DNA of 64,000 bases from Monoplex corrugatus (Eukaryota > Mollusca > Gastropoda > Littorinimorpha > Ranellidae). Every line of letters begins with the position of its first letter. The stretch's first letter is position 1. The DNA lies in NCBI GenBank assembly GCA_030674185.1, contig CM060312.1, positions 23,905,461-23,969,460 of the forward strand, read 5' to 3'. The position numbers and the translations under genes were made by a program. Positions 44,393 to 57,435 of the stretch are shown piece by piece. The notes beneath the pieces were generated by a model. It saw nothing but the letters and a program-made list of their open reading frames with translations, searched no databases and was not told where the DNA came from.

Positions 44393-45180
44393 TCCTGTTC
44401 CTGTTTGTGTGCTTGTGCATGAGAGAGAGTGAGTTGCAGTGATCTCTATGAGTATATCAGTTGTTAAAATTTACAATGTATTGCACATCTGTCAAGTTTG
44501 TTTGCATTATTATTAATTTATTGCTTAACATGAAACAAATATACACAGCATTAAATTTTGATGTATAAATCAAATCAAAGCACACGTTCATTGTTCACTC
44601 AAACATGCACTCGCAACAAACACAGTGACTGAAACTAAAGGGTACAAAGCATATGTGTCCTGGGAGGAGAATGACAGGAAGGGGTGGGTGGATGAACGGG
44701 GAAATCACTGCTGGACAAACGGGTACGTCTTTAAGTTACACTTGAAAAAAAGAAAAAGAGTCTGTAACTGTCAAAGAGACAACAGAAACTTGTTCCAGCT
44801 GCATGGACAAGACACAAAAATTAACCCTTTGACTCCCGCACCCTGTCCACCAGCATCTTGCGTTGTCAACCGTGCTAGCAAAGCAAAAACTTAATCCTGC
44901 GACTGCCTCACCCTATCCACCAGCTTCCTGCAGGAAAGCTGGTGGATAGGGTGAGGAAGTCAAAGGGTTTAGGTTTTTGCAGTTGGAGGATAAGTTGCGG
45001 GAGTCAAAGGGTTAAAGAAGACTGACTTAGGAACATCTGTATTGAGGGACATGAAAAGAAATTAGTATCAGAAGCAGAATGATGTAATGTAACATGTTGA
45101 TGGCTAATCCTTTGTATTGATTGGTGCAGTTTATCATCCAAACATACCTGAAATAAAAACATGACTCATGTTGACCTCAT
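44019..45180 (+). other. GNL3 3' UTR candidate region
   Basis: Contains (GT)n and (GA)n runs (44250-44440) and palindromic element copy 4. The clearest poly(A) signal is AATAAA at 45152-45157, in CTGAAATAAAAACATGACTC. Whether the transcript extends this far is unknown. Confidence 0.35.
44821..45015. mobile_element. Nested palindromic TTAA element, copy 4 (reverse orientation)
   Basis: Here the long arm (CAGCATCTTGCGTTGTCAAC, GCTAGCAAAGCAAAAAC) is on the left and the short arm (TTTTTGCAGTTGG) on the right, opposite to copies 1, 2, 5 and 6. Terminal TTAA intact at both ends. Confidence 0.9.
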
Positions 45181-45568
45181 TCGTTCTTTTAATTCATCCC
45201 ACATTTTAAAGTAAGTTTTTGGTCAAATAAGAACAAAATGGCATGTCAATACACAACTGATTTCAGTGAAAAACAAGCATACAAGGAATGTTAATGCAAA
45301 ACACAGTTGATAATGTGATATATGGACAGCTGACAGTGAGCATGTGTGTATATATACATGTACACATTTTATATATGTGTGTGTACATATACACACTACA
45401 TGAAGTTGTTGCGGCATAGCTGATAATAAAGTGAGAATATTCACATCAAATAACTTACATCGTTAAGATATTGAATTTCCTCAACTCTGAGACCAGAAGC
45501 CTTCAATTTTGAAGACTGTTCCTTTGATTATGAAAGCAGTCACCCTGATGCATTTAAAGATAACAAGA

Positions 45569-45684
45569 GGAGGAAGAGAAGAAGAAGCAAAAACAACTAC
45601 CCCGTATGTAAATTTGACCACAGCATGAGGAGAAAAAGAAGAAGCAAAAACAATTACCCCGTATGTAAATTTGACCACAGCAGC
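45569..45684. repeat. Two tandem copies of an about 55-bp unit
   Basis: GAAGAAGCAAAAACAA(C/T)TACC plus CCGTATGTAAATTTGACCAC repeated directly. Confidence 0.9.
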
Positions 45685-45902
45685 TAAAGCTGATTCTTTG
45701 AAATTTCAGAAAAAACATGAATGAAAAATGAATAAATACTGTAAAGAAAATAAAAAATGAAAACCACTGTAACATCAATGTAAATATGACAGCAACAGCT
45801 AAACAGTTTTCTGAAGAAACCTAACGCAACAAAAATTAAAATCTTATTAACATTAAGGAAGGTTCCAGTCACAGCTGAAACAAAAATGTAACTGATAATA
45901 CA

Positions 45903-46100
45903 TTAACCCTCTGAATTCTGCACTGTATCCACCAAGTGCAAAAACTAAAACCCTTCAACTCCCTCACCCTGTCCATTGCCTTCCTGCAGGAAGCTGGTGG
46001 ATAGGGTCAGGGAATCAAAGGGTGAAGTTTTTGCTTTGCTAGCATGGTTGGCATTGCATGCAGGATGCTGGTGGACAGGGTGAGGGAGTCAAAGGGTTAA
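45903..46100. mobile_element. Nested palindromic TTAA element, copy 5
   Basis: TTAACCCTCTGAATTCTGC to GGGAGTCAAAGGGTTAA; inner core TGCCTTCCTGCAGGAAGCTG. Inner TTAA sites mutated (CTAAAACCC, GGGTGAAG). Confidence 0.9.
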
Positions 46101-46599
46101 CAAATGCCTAGCTTATAATGTAAAAAAAGATATTTGTAGTGTTCAATGACAATAGTATTTTCAATACATTGTAAAATAAATTCTACAGTGGTACAATGAA
46201 ACATTAACATTTAGCACACAGCAATAGACAGTTATCAAATACCAGCTCTGAATTAACATTTCTAATAAGTCTTCATGGTGAGGATATGAATGCAACAAAT
46301 GAATAAAAGCCAAAAGCTTAAGTAGAAATTGTTCTGTCTGCACCAGTACTATCAACCAGCTGGGTAACTCTCAGCAGATCCACTGATTTCAGCAGATGAA
46401 CTAGTTTCAGAGGGGGGAATTTTTTTTTTTCGGAGGAAATATTGAATTATTGTATTTGCCATCAGGAAATGCATCCATAATGCCTCAAAATTCCAGAAAT
46501 TCTTCAGCTTCTGGGAGGCTTCGCCCACCAGCAGGGATGTTGCCCCTGGACTCTGGCCAATTTTCAGAGGAAACTATCTTCTCCTCTTACCCAGCCTAA

Positions 46600-46860
46600 T
46601 CAACTTTACAGTTCCTGCCTCTTGTTAGTAATAGTTATTCAATAAATCCTGCCTCCTTTCTGTAATAGTTACAACTCTAAAATTCCTGCCTCCTATTTGT
46701 ACTTTTAACACTGCAGTTCCTGTTTGCAATAGCTTTAACTCTTATGATTCCTGTCTCCTGTTTGTAATTTGACTCTGCTTTCCTATTTGCAATACTTTTA
46801 ACTCTTTAGGTTCCTGCCTCCTGTTTGCAGTAGTTTTAACTCCACAGTTTCTGCCCTCCC
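46600..46860. repeat. Degenerate about 45-bp tandem repeat
   Basis: GTTCCTGCCTCCTGTTTGTA and ATAGTTTTAACTCTACA-like phrases recur about six times with variation. Confidence 0.7.
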
Positions 46861-47124
46861 TTGTTTCTTTATTCATCAGTAGATTAGAACTTTATCCATC
46901 ACTGGATAAGAGTCATGATCAACGATCAGTAGAATCCTACTGGCACAATCCATACATACCAAGTTGAATGGTTTATCCATAATTCAATATTTTTTTCAAT
47001 ACTTTTTAAGTAGGATACTAAGGTGTACAAACAAAACACTGCAAAAAAAAAAAAAAAAAAAAGCACAAAAAATAGAATCACGTTTCTGCACAGCACCAGC
47101 AAGCTCATGTTGTGGATTCACAGA

Positions 47125-47306
47125 TGGTATAGTATTCAAATGTTGTCTGATACTCATTCTGTCCAAAAGGAGAGATCTTTAATCTTTAACGAATACATGA
47201 AGAACATCAGTAAACTGTGATGGTATAGTATTCGAATGTTGTCTGACACTCATTCTGTCCAAAAGGAGAGATCTTTAATCTTTAACGAATACATGAAGAA
47301 CATCAG
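47125..47306. repeat. 94-bp direct duplication
   Basis: GATGGTATAGTATTC(A/G)AATG through ACGAATACATGAAGAACATC is repeated once, nearly identical. A 63-codon open frame that follows (47316-47507, +) was not recognised. Confidence 0.95.
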
Positions 47307-48419
47307 AAAACTGGTTTGAGGGAAAAAAAGAATCCGGTGTTTTTCTTACATGATGCACAAGGGGGTAGACCTATTTTACGTAAAGGAACACAACTGGTGC
47401 CTTTACAAGTAGGCATAAAGGAGGGGAGTGATTTCCCTAGGATGGAGGGTACCAGGAGTTTTGTTGATCCTAACAACTGGGAAAAACTGATCCTCGCAAG
47501 CAAGTGAGCGGTTGACTCAAAGAGGAAAGAGGAGGTTATCAGAGTGAATTGGAAATGAAGTCTAGTCTGGGGTAAGAGTTGGAGCTCAGTCTGGCAGTTG
47601 TTTCTTTCGTTGTTGCAACTAGGTGGGTAAATCATCTCTGAAGTGCCTGCTAATGTTCTATGAAATGTTGCAGTATCCACTGTGATTTGAGTTCACTTTG
47701 TCTAATCATATTTTTCATTTACTTCATATTTATTTTTGCGGTATGCGAGTGTGTGATGCACGGCCATCCGACATCAGTTCACACCCACCGCTTGTATGCT
47801 ACAGTTTTTACTATGCTATAAAAGGTAGGTTACTGTGGGTGACTCAGTGGTTGACATTATGACAAGTAGATTACTGTGATGTGACTAAAATAGTGGTTGA
47901 CATTTATGACAATCTGTCAGTAGACTGTAAATTTCTTGACAATCATCAGCATATGACAAACGTGTTGAAAAGGCAAGCAAGATGATGGAATAAAGATTCA
48001 CTGGTTCAGCTATATGTTAATCAGCTTGCACCTCCTGTGATGTAAAAATTTTAACAAGATAAGATTAAGTGAAAAAATAATGATGCAAAAGAAATAAAAA
48101 GCACACAGTCCTGTACTGTAAAAAAAGAGTAGGCCCTACAACAATAAGACAAAAATAAGAACAAATAAACATAAAAGGGAAAAAACGTGGTTTTACTTAC
48201 TGTGCAAGAATAAACATGTAAGTTTTAAGTCTGAGATTCTCTTAAAAAAGAAAACGTAATAATACTTTTAGATTAATAAAAGACAATATGGAACGGAACA
48301 TGAAATGAGGATACTGTTTTCTTTTAAACAACACAATGTGGTATGACTGAAGATACTGAAACAATCTTTCAAAAAACAAAAAAAAGCATTTTATGAATGA
48401 AAATGCTACACATTTTTTT

Positions 48420-48804
48420 TGGGGGGGGGGGGGGGGGAACAACAGTCTGTTGCTCAGTATCCAACTTAATTTCTTCAATTAAGATCATAGGCAAATGCGA
48501 TAAATCTTGAAATTTAAACATTTTCGAGGAGTCTGAAAATGTCAATATATTAATTTTTAATGATGAATTCGTTCTCTCATCCTCCCTCTATCACAAATGA
48601 TGTATCTCTCTCTCTCTCACACACACACAACACACACACAATTTATTCAATTAAGATCATAGGCAAATGCTATCAATCTTGAAATTTAGACTTTTTCAAG
48701 GAGTGTAAAAATGTCAATATATTAATTTTCAATGATGAATTTGTTCTCTCATCCTCCCTCTATCACAAATAATGTATCACACGCGTACACACACACACAC
48801 ACAC

Positions 48805-48840
<36 letters not shown>
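48420..48840. repeat. G homopolymer, then about 175-bp tandem duplication with CA/CT arrays
   Basis: A run of 18 Gs at 48421-48438. Then ATTAAGATCATAGGCAAATG...CCTCCCTCTATCACAAAT occurs at about 48478-48600 and 48650-48772, each followed by CT or CA repeats. Confidence 0.9.
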
Positions 48841-48842
<2 letters not shown>

Positions 48843-50018
48843 CTCTCTTTTTCTCTCTCCCCTCTCTGTGATACATTATATGAGCAAGTCTGAAGTCAAC
48901 AAATCACATAAAAATCATAAAGAGAACGAAATCCACAATGATCATCCCTAACACCAGTCACAAACATTAAAAAACATGTCTGAGCACTGACGAAGGCATT
49001 AAAGTATATAATGCATAGGAAGTAGACCAGTTTCCAGACAGACCACAGTATTCATCTTAAAATAATTTTGCATGCAAAGCCACAAACAACCATATTTTAG
49101 CAGCTGGCAACATGAAGAAAATGCATAACCCACACAGAACACCTCAAAATGAAATATTTCTGATCAAGGATTTGCCTCTACAAACCTAGCAGACAAATAA
49201 TTTGGTAAGACAAGCCTGAAAACATGCATATGAAAACCATGAAATATTTAGAAGCTGAAATGAAACATTACTTCATTGTTCATGCGTTAATAAAAAAAAT
49301 ATTCGTGTAGCTGTTTCAGATTTGTCAAATTTGTACTCGTGACTTCCTCAATCGTATAATCATATAGTGCACACTGCTTCGTTTTGATCTAGAATCTAAA
49401 CAAATGGGTTGTTACTGATGTGAGTTTCACACCACACAGCACAAACATGCCAACATGTTAGGCTGTCTGTCATTACCACATAAAGCTTACATTCAGAAAA
49501 GTTTGCTCTCAGAAACACAGGGATGGTCAACAGCGAAAAGTACATACTGGACCGGCCACCAAACAATGAGAGTTCATCAGAAATGGCCAGAGAAGTAAAT
49601 GAACGCAAACTGTATCATGTATACTCCCCTTCAACAGACACTTCCTCTTAAACTACAAGTTGACTGTACATGTATGTACACAAGATGTTCCAATCATAAT
49701 GGAGATCGACACAGGTAGCTCAGCTACACTGATCTTTTGTACAAAAACTCAATTTTCTGTAACCACGTGACGTCTGAGACTTACTGAAATCACCATCAGT
49801 ATTGTTCAAAGGATATGGGGGAACTGTTATACAATGCATAGGTGAAAAGAGATGAAGTTAGAAGTGGCAGAAGAAGAAGAAGTTTTCGATGTCAAGTTTT
49901 GGATATAGATAGATCATCACTGTTGGGGAGAGAGAATGAGCAAATTCACTCTTTGTGGAGACCGTTTTTCCACTGTGATAGGTGAAAGAGAAGATATTAA
50001 ACGATACCCTCATTATCT

Positions 50019-51417
50019 GTGAAAGGACTAGGACTTAAAAAGAGGCAAAAGTCTCTCTTAATGTTTGCAGTGACACCAATTTTACTAAAAGCAAGACTGA
50101 CAACTTTTGCCATTAGGGACATAGACGAAGCAGCACTGAACAAGTCAGCAGAAGAAAAAAAAGATTTGGTTATTCACAATGGGCATTGCCTGAAATCCAT
50201 GTCCTTTAAAAAAGATGGATCTATCCAAATGTGTGCAGAATGTTCTGGTACCATCAACAAATTCTGTGAATGGACCAATATCCAATTCCAACTCTTAAGG
50301 ACATTTTTGGCAAGGTGGCTGGAAGTAAAAGATTTACAATACTGAATTTATCTCAGACTTACCATCGACCTGATGTCACGCCAGAAAGAAGAAAATTCAC
50401 AACCAATAAATATGCCCAAAGACTGTCAATACAAAGACTTCCATATGGAATAAATGCAGCTGCACAGATCTTTCAAAGAACAACAGGAGTGTAACCGGTA
50501 CCAGAGGCGCTAAAGCTTACATGGATGATGTTCTGATGTCAAATGGCACAGATGAAGATCACCTGGAGAATCTTCATCAAGTTTAAAGCAGGCTTCAAAA
50601 CAAAAACAACAAAAAAAAGGTTACAGCCATTGCTGACATATGAATGTTGCTGAATTTCGATATTGTTCATCCATTTGTTTGTTACGTTTGTTTGACCGAG
50701 TGTGTTTTTTTCTTTTGTTTTCATTATTTTATATGTAGGCTAAGTTTATGTAATTTTTTTGTATTTATCTGTATCTTTTTACATGCTCTATTTCAACATT
50801 ATGTATACATAACAATGAATGCCTGTTTGTTATATCTGTTGTTTATGCTTTGTATACATTTCAAGATGTTTGTAAATGTTATGTATTTGAAAATGATTAC
50901 AAACTAAACAACAACAACAACAAAAGGCTTCAAAGTAAAGGACTTGAATTTTTAAAACAAACATTCGAGTTCATGCTAGAGCATGTTGACTAACCGGGAT
51001 GCACTATTTCAGAAAAAAGGGATTTCATTATCACAAGACAAATAATCACTGGAGTTGCAGTACCTACAAACAAAGCAGGGCTACAGTTTCTAAGGCCTTG
51101 CAAACTTCCTGAGACATTTTGTACTGAATTCTGCGGAAGTCATGATCTGACCCCTTGTATGCTCTGTTGAAGAAAGATGTCAAATGGAAATTGACAGAGA
51201 AGAAAAAATCTTTGAGTCTCGTCAAAGCCAAAATGTCAGAACAAACAATGACACTACAAGCCTAAAAACAAGCTGGTTTTACAAGCAGATGTATCTCCCA
51301 TTAGCACTTCTTCAGCCAGCAGAAGATGGCAAACTAATGCCAGTTTTCCATACTTCAAGAATGCTCAACAAGCAAGACAAAATTATTCACAGCTGGGTAA
51401 AGAAGCTCATGCTGTGA
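50019..51417 (+). pseudogene. Ty3/gypsy retrotransposon pol fragment, broken
   Basis: Reverse-transcriptase pieces in order: KKDGSIQMCAE..GTINKFCE, a one-base frame change near 50270, DQYPIPTLKDIFGKVAG, RLPYGINAA..FQRT, then in another frame AYMDDVLMSNGTDEDHLENL. After the YMDD box there is an in-frame stop and a separate 325-bp insertion. Downstream pieces include VFHTSRMLNKQDK. Stops and shifts throughout; LTRs not seen. Confidence 0.8.
50600..50924. mobile_element. 325-bp insertion in the Ty3/gypsy remnant
   Basis: Flanked by the 10-bp direct repeat AGGCTTCAAA (50590-50599 and 50925-50934). T-rich body with a (CAA)n tail at its right end, so probably a retroposed short element. Confidence 0.75.
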
Positions 51418-51732
51418 AGACATTTTGTTGCCATTGTCCATATATGCAATTACACACACTGATTCAGTATGAACCGATCTTGTTTATACATTGTCGTGAA
51501 AACCACAACCACAACAAAATGATCAATAAAAGGGGTTGTGGAAGCAAGGTAACCTGACCTGACTAATGAATTTCATCTGTGGAAGCACAATGTGATAGTC
51601 CATTAACAACACTTCATTAAATATGTGACCACTGGGTGTTCGTAATTTCTTTTACAGCAACACTACAGTATTGCTTTCTTTCACATTCAAAAAAATAAAT
51701 ATATAAATAAAAAACTGAAAAAAGGTACATGA

Positions 51733-51926
51733 TTGAACCCTTTGACTCCTGCACTCTACCCACCATCTGCAAAAACCTAACCCTTTGACTCCCTCACCCT
51801 ATCCATCAGCTTCCTGCAGGACACTGGTGGATAGGATGAGGGAGTCAAAGGGTAAAGTATTTGCTTTTCTAGCTTGGTTGACAATGCAGGATGCTGGTGG
51901 ACAGGGTGTGGAAGTCAAAGGGTTAA
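51733..51926. mobile_element. Nested palindromic TTAA element, copy 6
   Basis: Left end TTGAACCCTTTGACTCCTGC, right end GTCAAAGGGTTAA; inner core CAGCTTCCTGCAGGACACTG between AACCTAACCC and GGGTAAAG. Confidence 0.9.
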
Positions 51927-52536
51927 AAAGAAAAAAGAAAAAAAATGAGAGGTAGGCCCTACATGGATTACAGAACATGTAATCATGACAATGTGAAATG
52001 TTAAAAATCTGTATGAATATGTTATTTTATATATTTCATAACTAGATGTGCCTGTGTAACTCACTGGAGGGTTGATGCTGATAATAAATCATTTTTTGTA
52101 AAATACTATTCTCTAAACTACTTTAACTCGCTACACATGTTTATGTTCACTACAAAAGTAACCTGTCACCCTGGAGATGATTAGAGAGGTGTAAGGTACA
52201 CACAGCGCAAGAAAACCAACAGACAAAAGTAGCAAGAGATGACAGTAAAACTCATCTTTTAATTTAAGTTGAGAAGAAAGAGAGAAAATTCACATTTTAC
52301 AGTTCCTCTACTGATCCTAAGTATTGGGTATCTTCAACACATTCTTATTGACTTACATTCAACAAAATCATTAAAACGTCAATCTCAGCAATCTGCATAA
52401 AATTCAAGAGTGCACAGTTGTACAAGCAAATCCAAACTGCATGTATCATATAACATTACAGTGCCCACATGGATCCTGCACATGATGACACAAACTTGCA
52501 ATATAAAAATCAAGGCTTCAGCTTAACACACCAAAA

Positions 52537-52850
52537 ACACATTCCAGTTTTAGTACACAAACAGCACATTCCAATTCTAGTACACTGACAACACGTTCCA
52601 GTTTTAGAACACAAACAACATATTCCAGTTTTAGGATAAACAACACACTCCAGTTTTTGGGCACAAAAAATATATACAAGTTTCAGAGGACAACACATTC
52701 CAGTTTTAGGATAAACACCTCATTCCAGTTTCAGGACACAAACAGCATATTTCAGTTTTAAGACAAAAAACATTTTTCTAATTTCAGAAAATGCATACAT
52801 TTTCCAGCTCAAGAATAAACATCATGAACATGTACACATTTTTCAGTTCA
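52537..52850. repeat. 27-bp tandem repeat, about 10 copies
   Basis: Unit ACATTCCAGTTTTAGAACAC AAACAAC, increasingly diverged to the right. Confidence 0.9.
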
Positions 52851-53116
52851 AACAATGATGGTGCATTTGAAAACCCAAGCACATGTAATCATCGTACTGG
52901 GTTCTACCGATAAAGCCTCAGCACGAGGAGCTGCCTTTTTTTTTAATCACTATTAATCCTGGACAACTTTAAAACGCACACTCTGCAGAAGTACTGTCAC
53001 ATGTTTTACTTAATGTTTCAGTCACTAGTGTCAGTCAGTCTTGTCTCACACTCATGCCATTTTAGAGTCCCATTAGAGTTCTCATGACAAACAAATGAGT
53101 TGCAGGCATTTGGAGT

Positions 53117-53182
53117 TTTTCAAAGGACAACATGAGTGTTATCAGAGGAGCTAAAGCTTACATGGATGATGTGCTGACATAA
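53117..53182 (+). pseudogene. Second Ty3/gypsy pol scrap (YMDD box)
   Basis: TTTTTCAAAGGACAACATGA and GAGCTAAAGCTTACATGGAT closely match 50470-50530 around the YMDD box. It breaks off at 53180, where family C sequence begins. Confidence 0.75.
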
Positions 53183-53425
53183 TTCCATATATGCTCCACC
53201 CAAATCTGTCAGCAATTATCTGGCAGACTATGATCCTGCACAAAACCTATGCACTGGCAAGGCAATGAAATTGGGTGGGGGGGAGAGGAATCTATGAAAC
53301 ATTTAACTGATACCACCAAAATGAGGAAACACTAAGATGGCCAGTGAACTAGCCAGAATATTTTTTTTTCCCCAGTTGGAATTTTTTTAAGCTGTCAGAT
53401 CTTGAGTCCACAATTCCATCAAAAG
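53178..53425. repeat. Dispersed repeat family C with tRNA-like neighbour
   Basis: ATTCCATATATGCTCCACCC, CAGCAATTATCTGGCAGAC and CACTGGCAAGGCAATGAAAT match 24300 and 53690. To about 53515 follows, on the - strand, a tRNA-like stretch GGCTCAGTTGTTAGTGTGCC and GGTTTGAGGTTCAACCC. Confidence 0.7.
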
Positions 53426-53689
53426 AACCAACCAACATACGAGGAAAAAAAAGCGTGGCCTGCCCAAGGGTTGAACCTCAAACCCTGCATCATGATCATG
53501 GCACACTAACAACTGAGCCGAGGGACCACTTATAACTGGCCACCTGAGGATCAGACCCACAACCTTGCTAGTGAGGCCGCTTGACGGACAATGGACGAAT
53601 AGGACTGTCGCACTTCATTTAACACTTACTTTAAACATATTTTGTTCACAGGAGTTTGGAATTTGTTCAAGGGGGAGTCATCATACTTG

Positions 53690-54070
53690 GGCAATTCCAT
53701 ATACACTCAACCCAAATCTACCAGCAATTATCTGGCAGACTCCCTGAGCCCTACAAAACCCAATGCGCAAGGTCTTGAAATGGGAGGAGGGGAGATAGAC
53801 CTATGAAACACTAACCCAACACCGCCAGAACAGGCCAGTTTTAACCCTTTGACCTTTGATTCCCCACCCTAACATCCAACTGCAAAAACTTAACCCTTAG
53901 ATTGAACAGGGTGAGGGAGTCAAAGGGTTAAGTTTTTGTTTCGTTAACATGGTTGATGATGCAGGATGCTGGTAGATAGGGCACAGGAGTCAAAGGGTTA
54001 ATGTTGCCAGCTGAGACTGAACTGGAGATATCACATGTTGAGTATGCGACTCTATCAAAAGAACCAACCT
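53690..54070. repeat. Family C copy interrupted by the TTAA element
   Basis: Left part ends GGCCAGTT at 53840; right part resumes after 54001 with TGTTGCCAGCTGAGAC. Together they restore the phrase seen uninterrupted at 24495-24515. Confidence 0.8.
53841..54001. mobile_element. Palindromic TTAA element, copy 7, in a dated insertion site
   Basis: TTAACCCTTTGACC at the left, GGAGTCAAAGGGTTAA at the right. The inner palindrome has lost most of its left half (TTAACCCTTAGATTGAACAG). Confidence 0.9.
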
Positions 54071-54459
54071 GCCTGTGTTTACTTACTTTATTTACAATTT
54101 GTACATAGCTGTAGAATTACAGCACGAACCTTCATTATAACTGTGTCAGTCTGTCTAAACACTTGAGTACAAGCTATGGATCATGGTGGATGCCATACAA
54201 AGGGTGTACTGATATTTCTGCCATGTCTACCGTTTGGACTTGGGTGTTTACCAGCAGGTGAGAGAGAGGCATTGTTTTCATGGATATTGGATATGCGACA
54301 TTTTCATGGATACTGGATAAGCGATTGCAGATTGGTGTGTAGGCTATGTGCAAGTTCTGTCAACATGGAATGATCCTCCTTATATATGACAGAATTCATG
54401 ACCATCAAGTAGCGTTGCTATCAACCCCTATTCAATAATGGTAGGAATACTAATAAATA

Positions 54460-57010
54460 AACTGACATGCCACTTAGCTATTACCCTCTATTCAGACAAA
54501 GGTAGGGGTACCAATGAACAACTTGACATGCCACTTAGCTATCACAACTTGACATGCCACTTAGCTATCACTCTCAATTCAGATAATGGTATGAATACCA
54601 GTGAACAACTTGACATGCCACTTAGCTATCACCCTCTATTCAGATAATGGTATGAGTACCAGTGAACAACTTGATATGCCACTTAGCTATCACTCTCAAT
54701 TCAGATAATGGTATGGGTACCAGTGAACAACTTGACATGCCACTTAGCTATCATGCTTTGAACAACTTGACATGCCACTTAGCTATCACTCTCAATTCAG
54801 ATATGGTATGGGTACCAGTGAACAACTTGACATGCCACTTAGCTATCACCCTCTATTCAGATAATGGTATGGGTACCAGTGAACAACTTGACATGCCACT
54901 TAGCTATCATGCTTTGAACAACTTGACATGCCACTTAGCTATCACTCTCAATTCAGATAATGGTATGGGTACCAGTGAACAACTTGACATGCCACTTAGC
55001 TATCACTCTCAATTCAGATAATGGTATGGGTACCAGTGAACAACTTGACATGCCACTTAGCTATCACCTCTATTCAGATAATGGTATGGTACCAGTGAAC
55101 AACTTGAATGCCACTTAGCTATCACTCTCAATTCAGATAATGGTGGGGGTTAATTGGTGTACATGTTTGAACAACTTGACATGCCACTTAGCTATCACTC
55201 TCAATTCAGATAATGGTATGGGTACCAGTGAACAACTTGATATGCCACTTAACACTTATCACTTACTACTTTAATTCAGATAATGGTATGGGTACCAGTG
55301 AACAACTTGATATGCCACTTAGCTATCATGCTTTGAACAACTTGACATGCCACTTAGCTATCACTCTCAATTCAGATAATGGTATGGGTACCAGTGAACA
55401 ACTTGACATGCCACTTAGCTATCATGCTTTGAACAACTTGACATGCCACTTAGCTATCACTCTCAATTCAGATAATGGTATGGGTACCAGTGAACAACTT
55501 GACATGCCACTTAGCTATCATGCTTTGAACAACTTGACATGCCACTTAGCTATCACTCTCAATTCAGATAATGGTATGGGTACCAGTGAACAACTTGATA
55601 TGCCACTTAGCTATCACTCTCAATTCAGATAATGGTATGGGTACCAGTGAACAACTTGACATGCCACTTAGCTATCATGCTTTGAACAACTTGACATGCC
55701 ATTTAGCTATCACTCTCAATTCAAATAATGGTATGGGTACCAGTGAACAACTTGACATGCCACTTAGCTATCACAGCTTGACACACCACTTGGCTATCAA
55801 CCTGTATCAGATAATAGTGTGAGTACCAATCAACAACTTGACATGCCACTTAGCTATCACAACTTGACATGCTACTTGGCTATCACCTTCTATTCAGATA
55901 TTGGTACAGATACCAGGTAACAATTCGACATGCCGCTTAACTATCACCTTCTATTCACATAATGGTGTGAGTACCAGTGAACAACTTGACATGCCACTTA
56001 AGCTATCACAATTTGACACACAACTTGGCTATCACCCTTTTTTCAGATAATGGTACAGATATTGGTGAGCAACTTGACATGCCACGTCTTAGCTGTCACA
56101 ACTTGACATGCCACTCGACACGCAACTTAGATGTCGCAACTTTACATGCCACTTCGCTGTCACAACTTGACATGACACTTAACTGTCACAACTTGACATG
56201 ACACTCAACTGTCACAACTTGACATGACACTTTACTGTCACAACTTGACATGACACTTAACTGTCACAACTGACATGACACTCAACTGTCACAACTTGAC
56301 ATGACACTTAACTGTCACAACTTGACATGACACTTAACTGTCACAACTTGACATGCCACTTAGCTGTCACAACTTGACATGCCACTTAGCTGTCACAAAT
56401 TAGCTGTCATAACTTGACATGCCACTTAACTGTCACAACTTGACATGCCACTTAGCTGTCACAACTTGAATGCCACTTAGCTGTCACAACTTGACATACC
56501 ACTTCGCTGTCACAACTTGACATACCACTTAGCTGTCACAACTTGACATGCCACTTAGCTGTCACAACTTGACATACCACTTAGCTGTCACAACTTGACA
56601 TACCACTTAGTTGTCACAACTTGACATACCACTTAGCTGTCACAACTTAACATACCACTTAGCTGTCACAACTTGACATGCCACTTAGCTGTCACAACTT
56701 GACATGCCACTTAACTTGATATGCCACTCAGCTATCACATCTTGACATACCACTTAGTTGTCACAACTTGACATACCACTTAGCTGTCACAGCTTGACAT
56801 GACACTCAACTGTCACAACTTGACATGCCACTTATGTGTCAAAAATTGACATACCACTTAGCTGTCACAACCTGACATACCATTCAGCTGTAACAACTTG
56901 ACATGCCACTCAGCTGTCACAAACTGACATACCACTTAGCTGTCACAACTTGACACACCACATAACTGTTACCAACTTGAAATGCCCCTTAGCTGTCACA
57001 TAATGGTTCC
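54460..57010. repeat. 2.5-kb satellite with changing unit (61/35 bp, then 26 bp)
   Basis: Left half: a 61-bp unit, TTGACATGCCACTTAGCTAT plus CACTCTCAATTCAGATAATG and GTATGGGTACCAGTGAACAA, alternating with a 35-bp short form ending CATGCTTTGAACAAC. Right half (from about 56095): a 26-bp unit ACTTGACATGCCACTTAGCT GTCACA, about 34 copies. Both share TTGACATGCCACTTAGCT. Confidence 0.97.
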
Positions 57011-57435
57011 AGTGAATAACTCAACATGGCACTTCAACAACGGCAGCTTATACACTATAGGGAAAACTTTTTCATTTTTGTTTTACCGGTTTTAAAAAGA
57101 ATTATGATGAAGCACAGGTTAAGTTGCAGAAGTAAAGAGAGGCATGTGTGAAATACCTTTTTCTGTACAGTATCTGTAAAAAAAATGAAAAGCTTCTAGA
57201 GAGTTACTGGTGGCCAATCACATATAGGCAAATAAGAGAACAATGTCAGTTTGACCAAGAGGATCATGAACAACTCAACACAACATGACAAATACATGGA
57301 TTATCTAACGTCAATGACATTGATTCCAGAGCTTTTTCATTGATTTTAAGTATTTCCCTGGTAAGTAGAATCCAAAGATGGACATGTTATGCGACTAGAA
57401 TCTGCCATACATGCAAACTTAACACAGTCAACTCT

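Noticed and set aside
54438..55822. CRISPR-like regular repeats and repetitive + frames
   Set aside because: The whole unit repeats with no unique spacers; it is a eukaryotic satellite.
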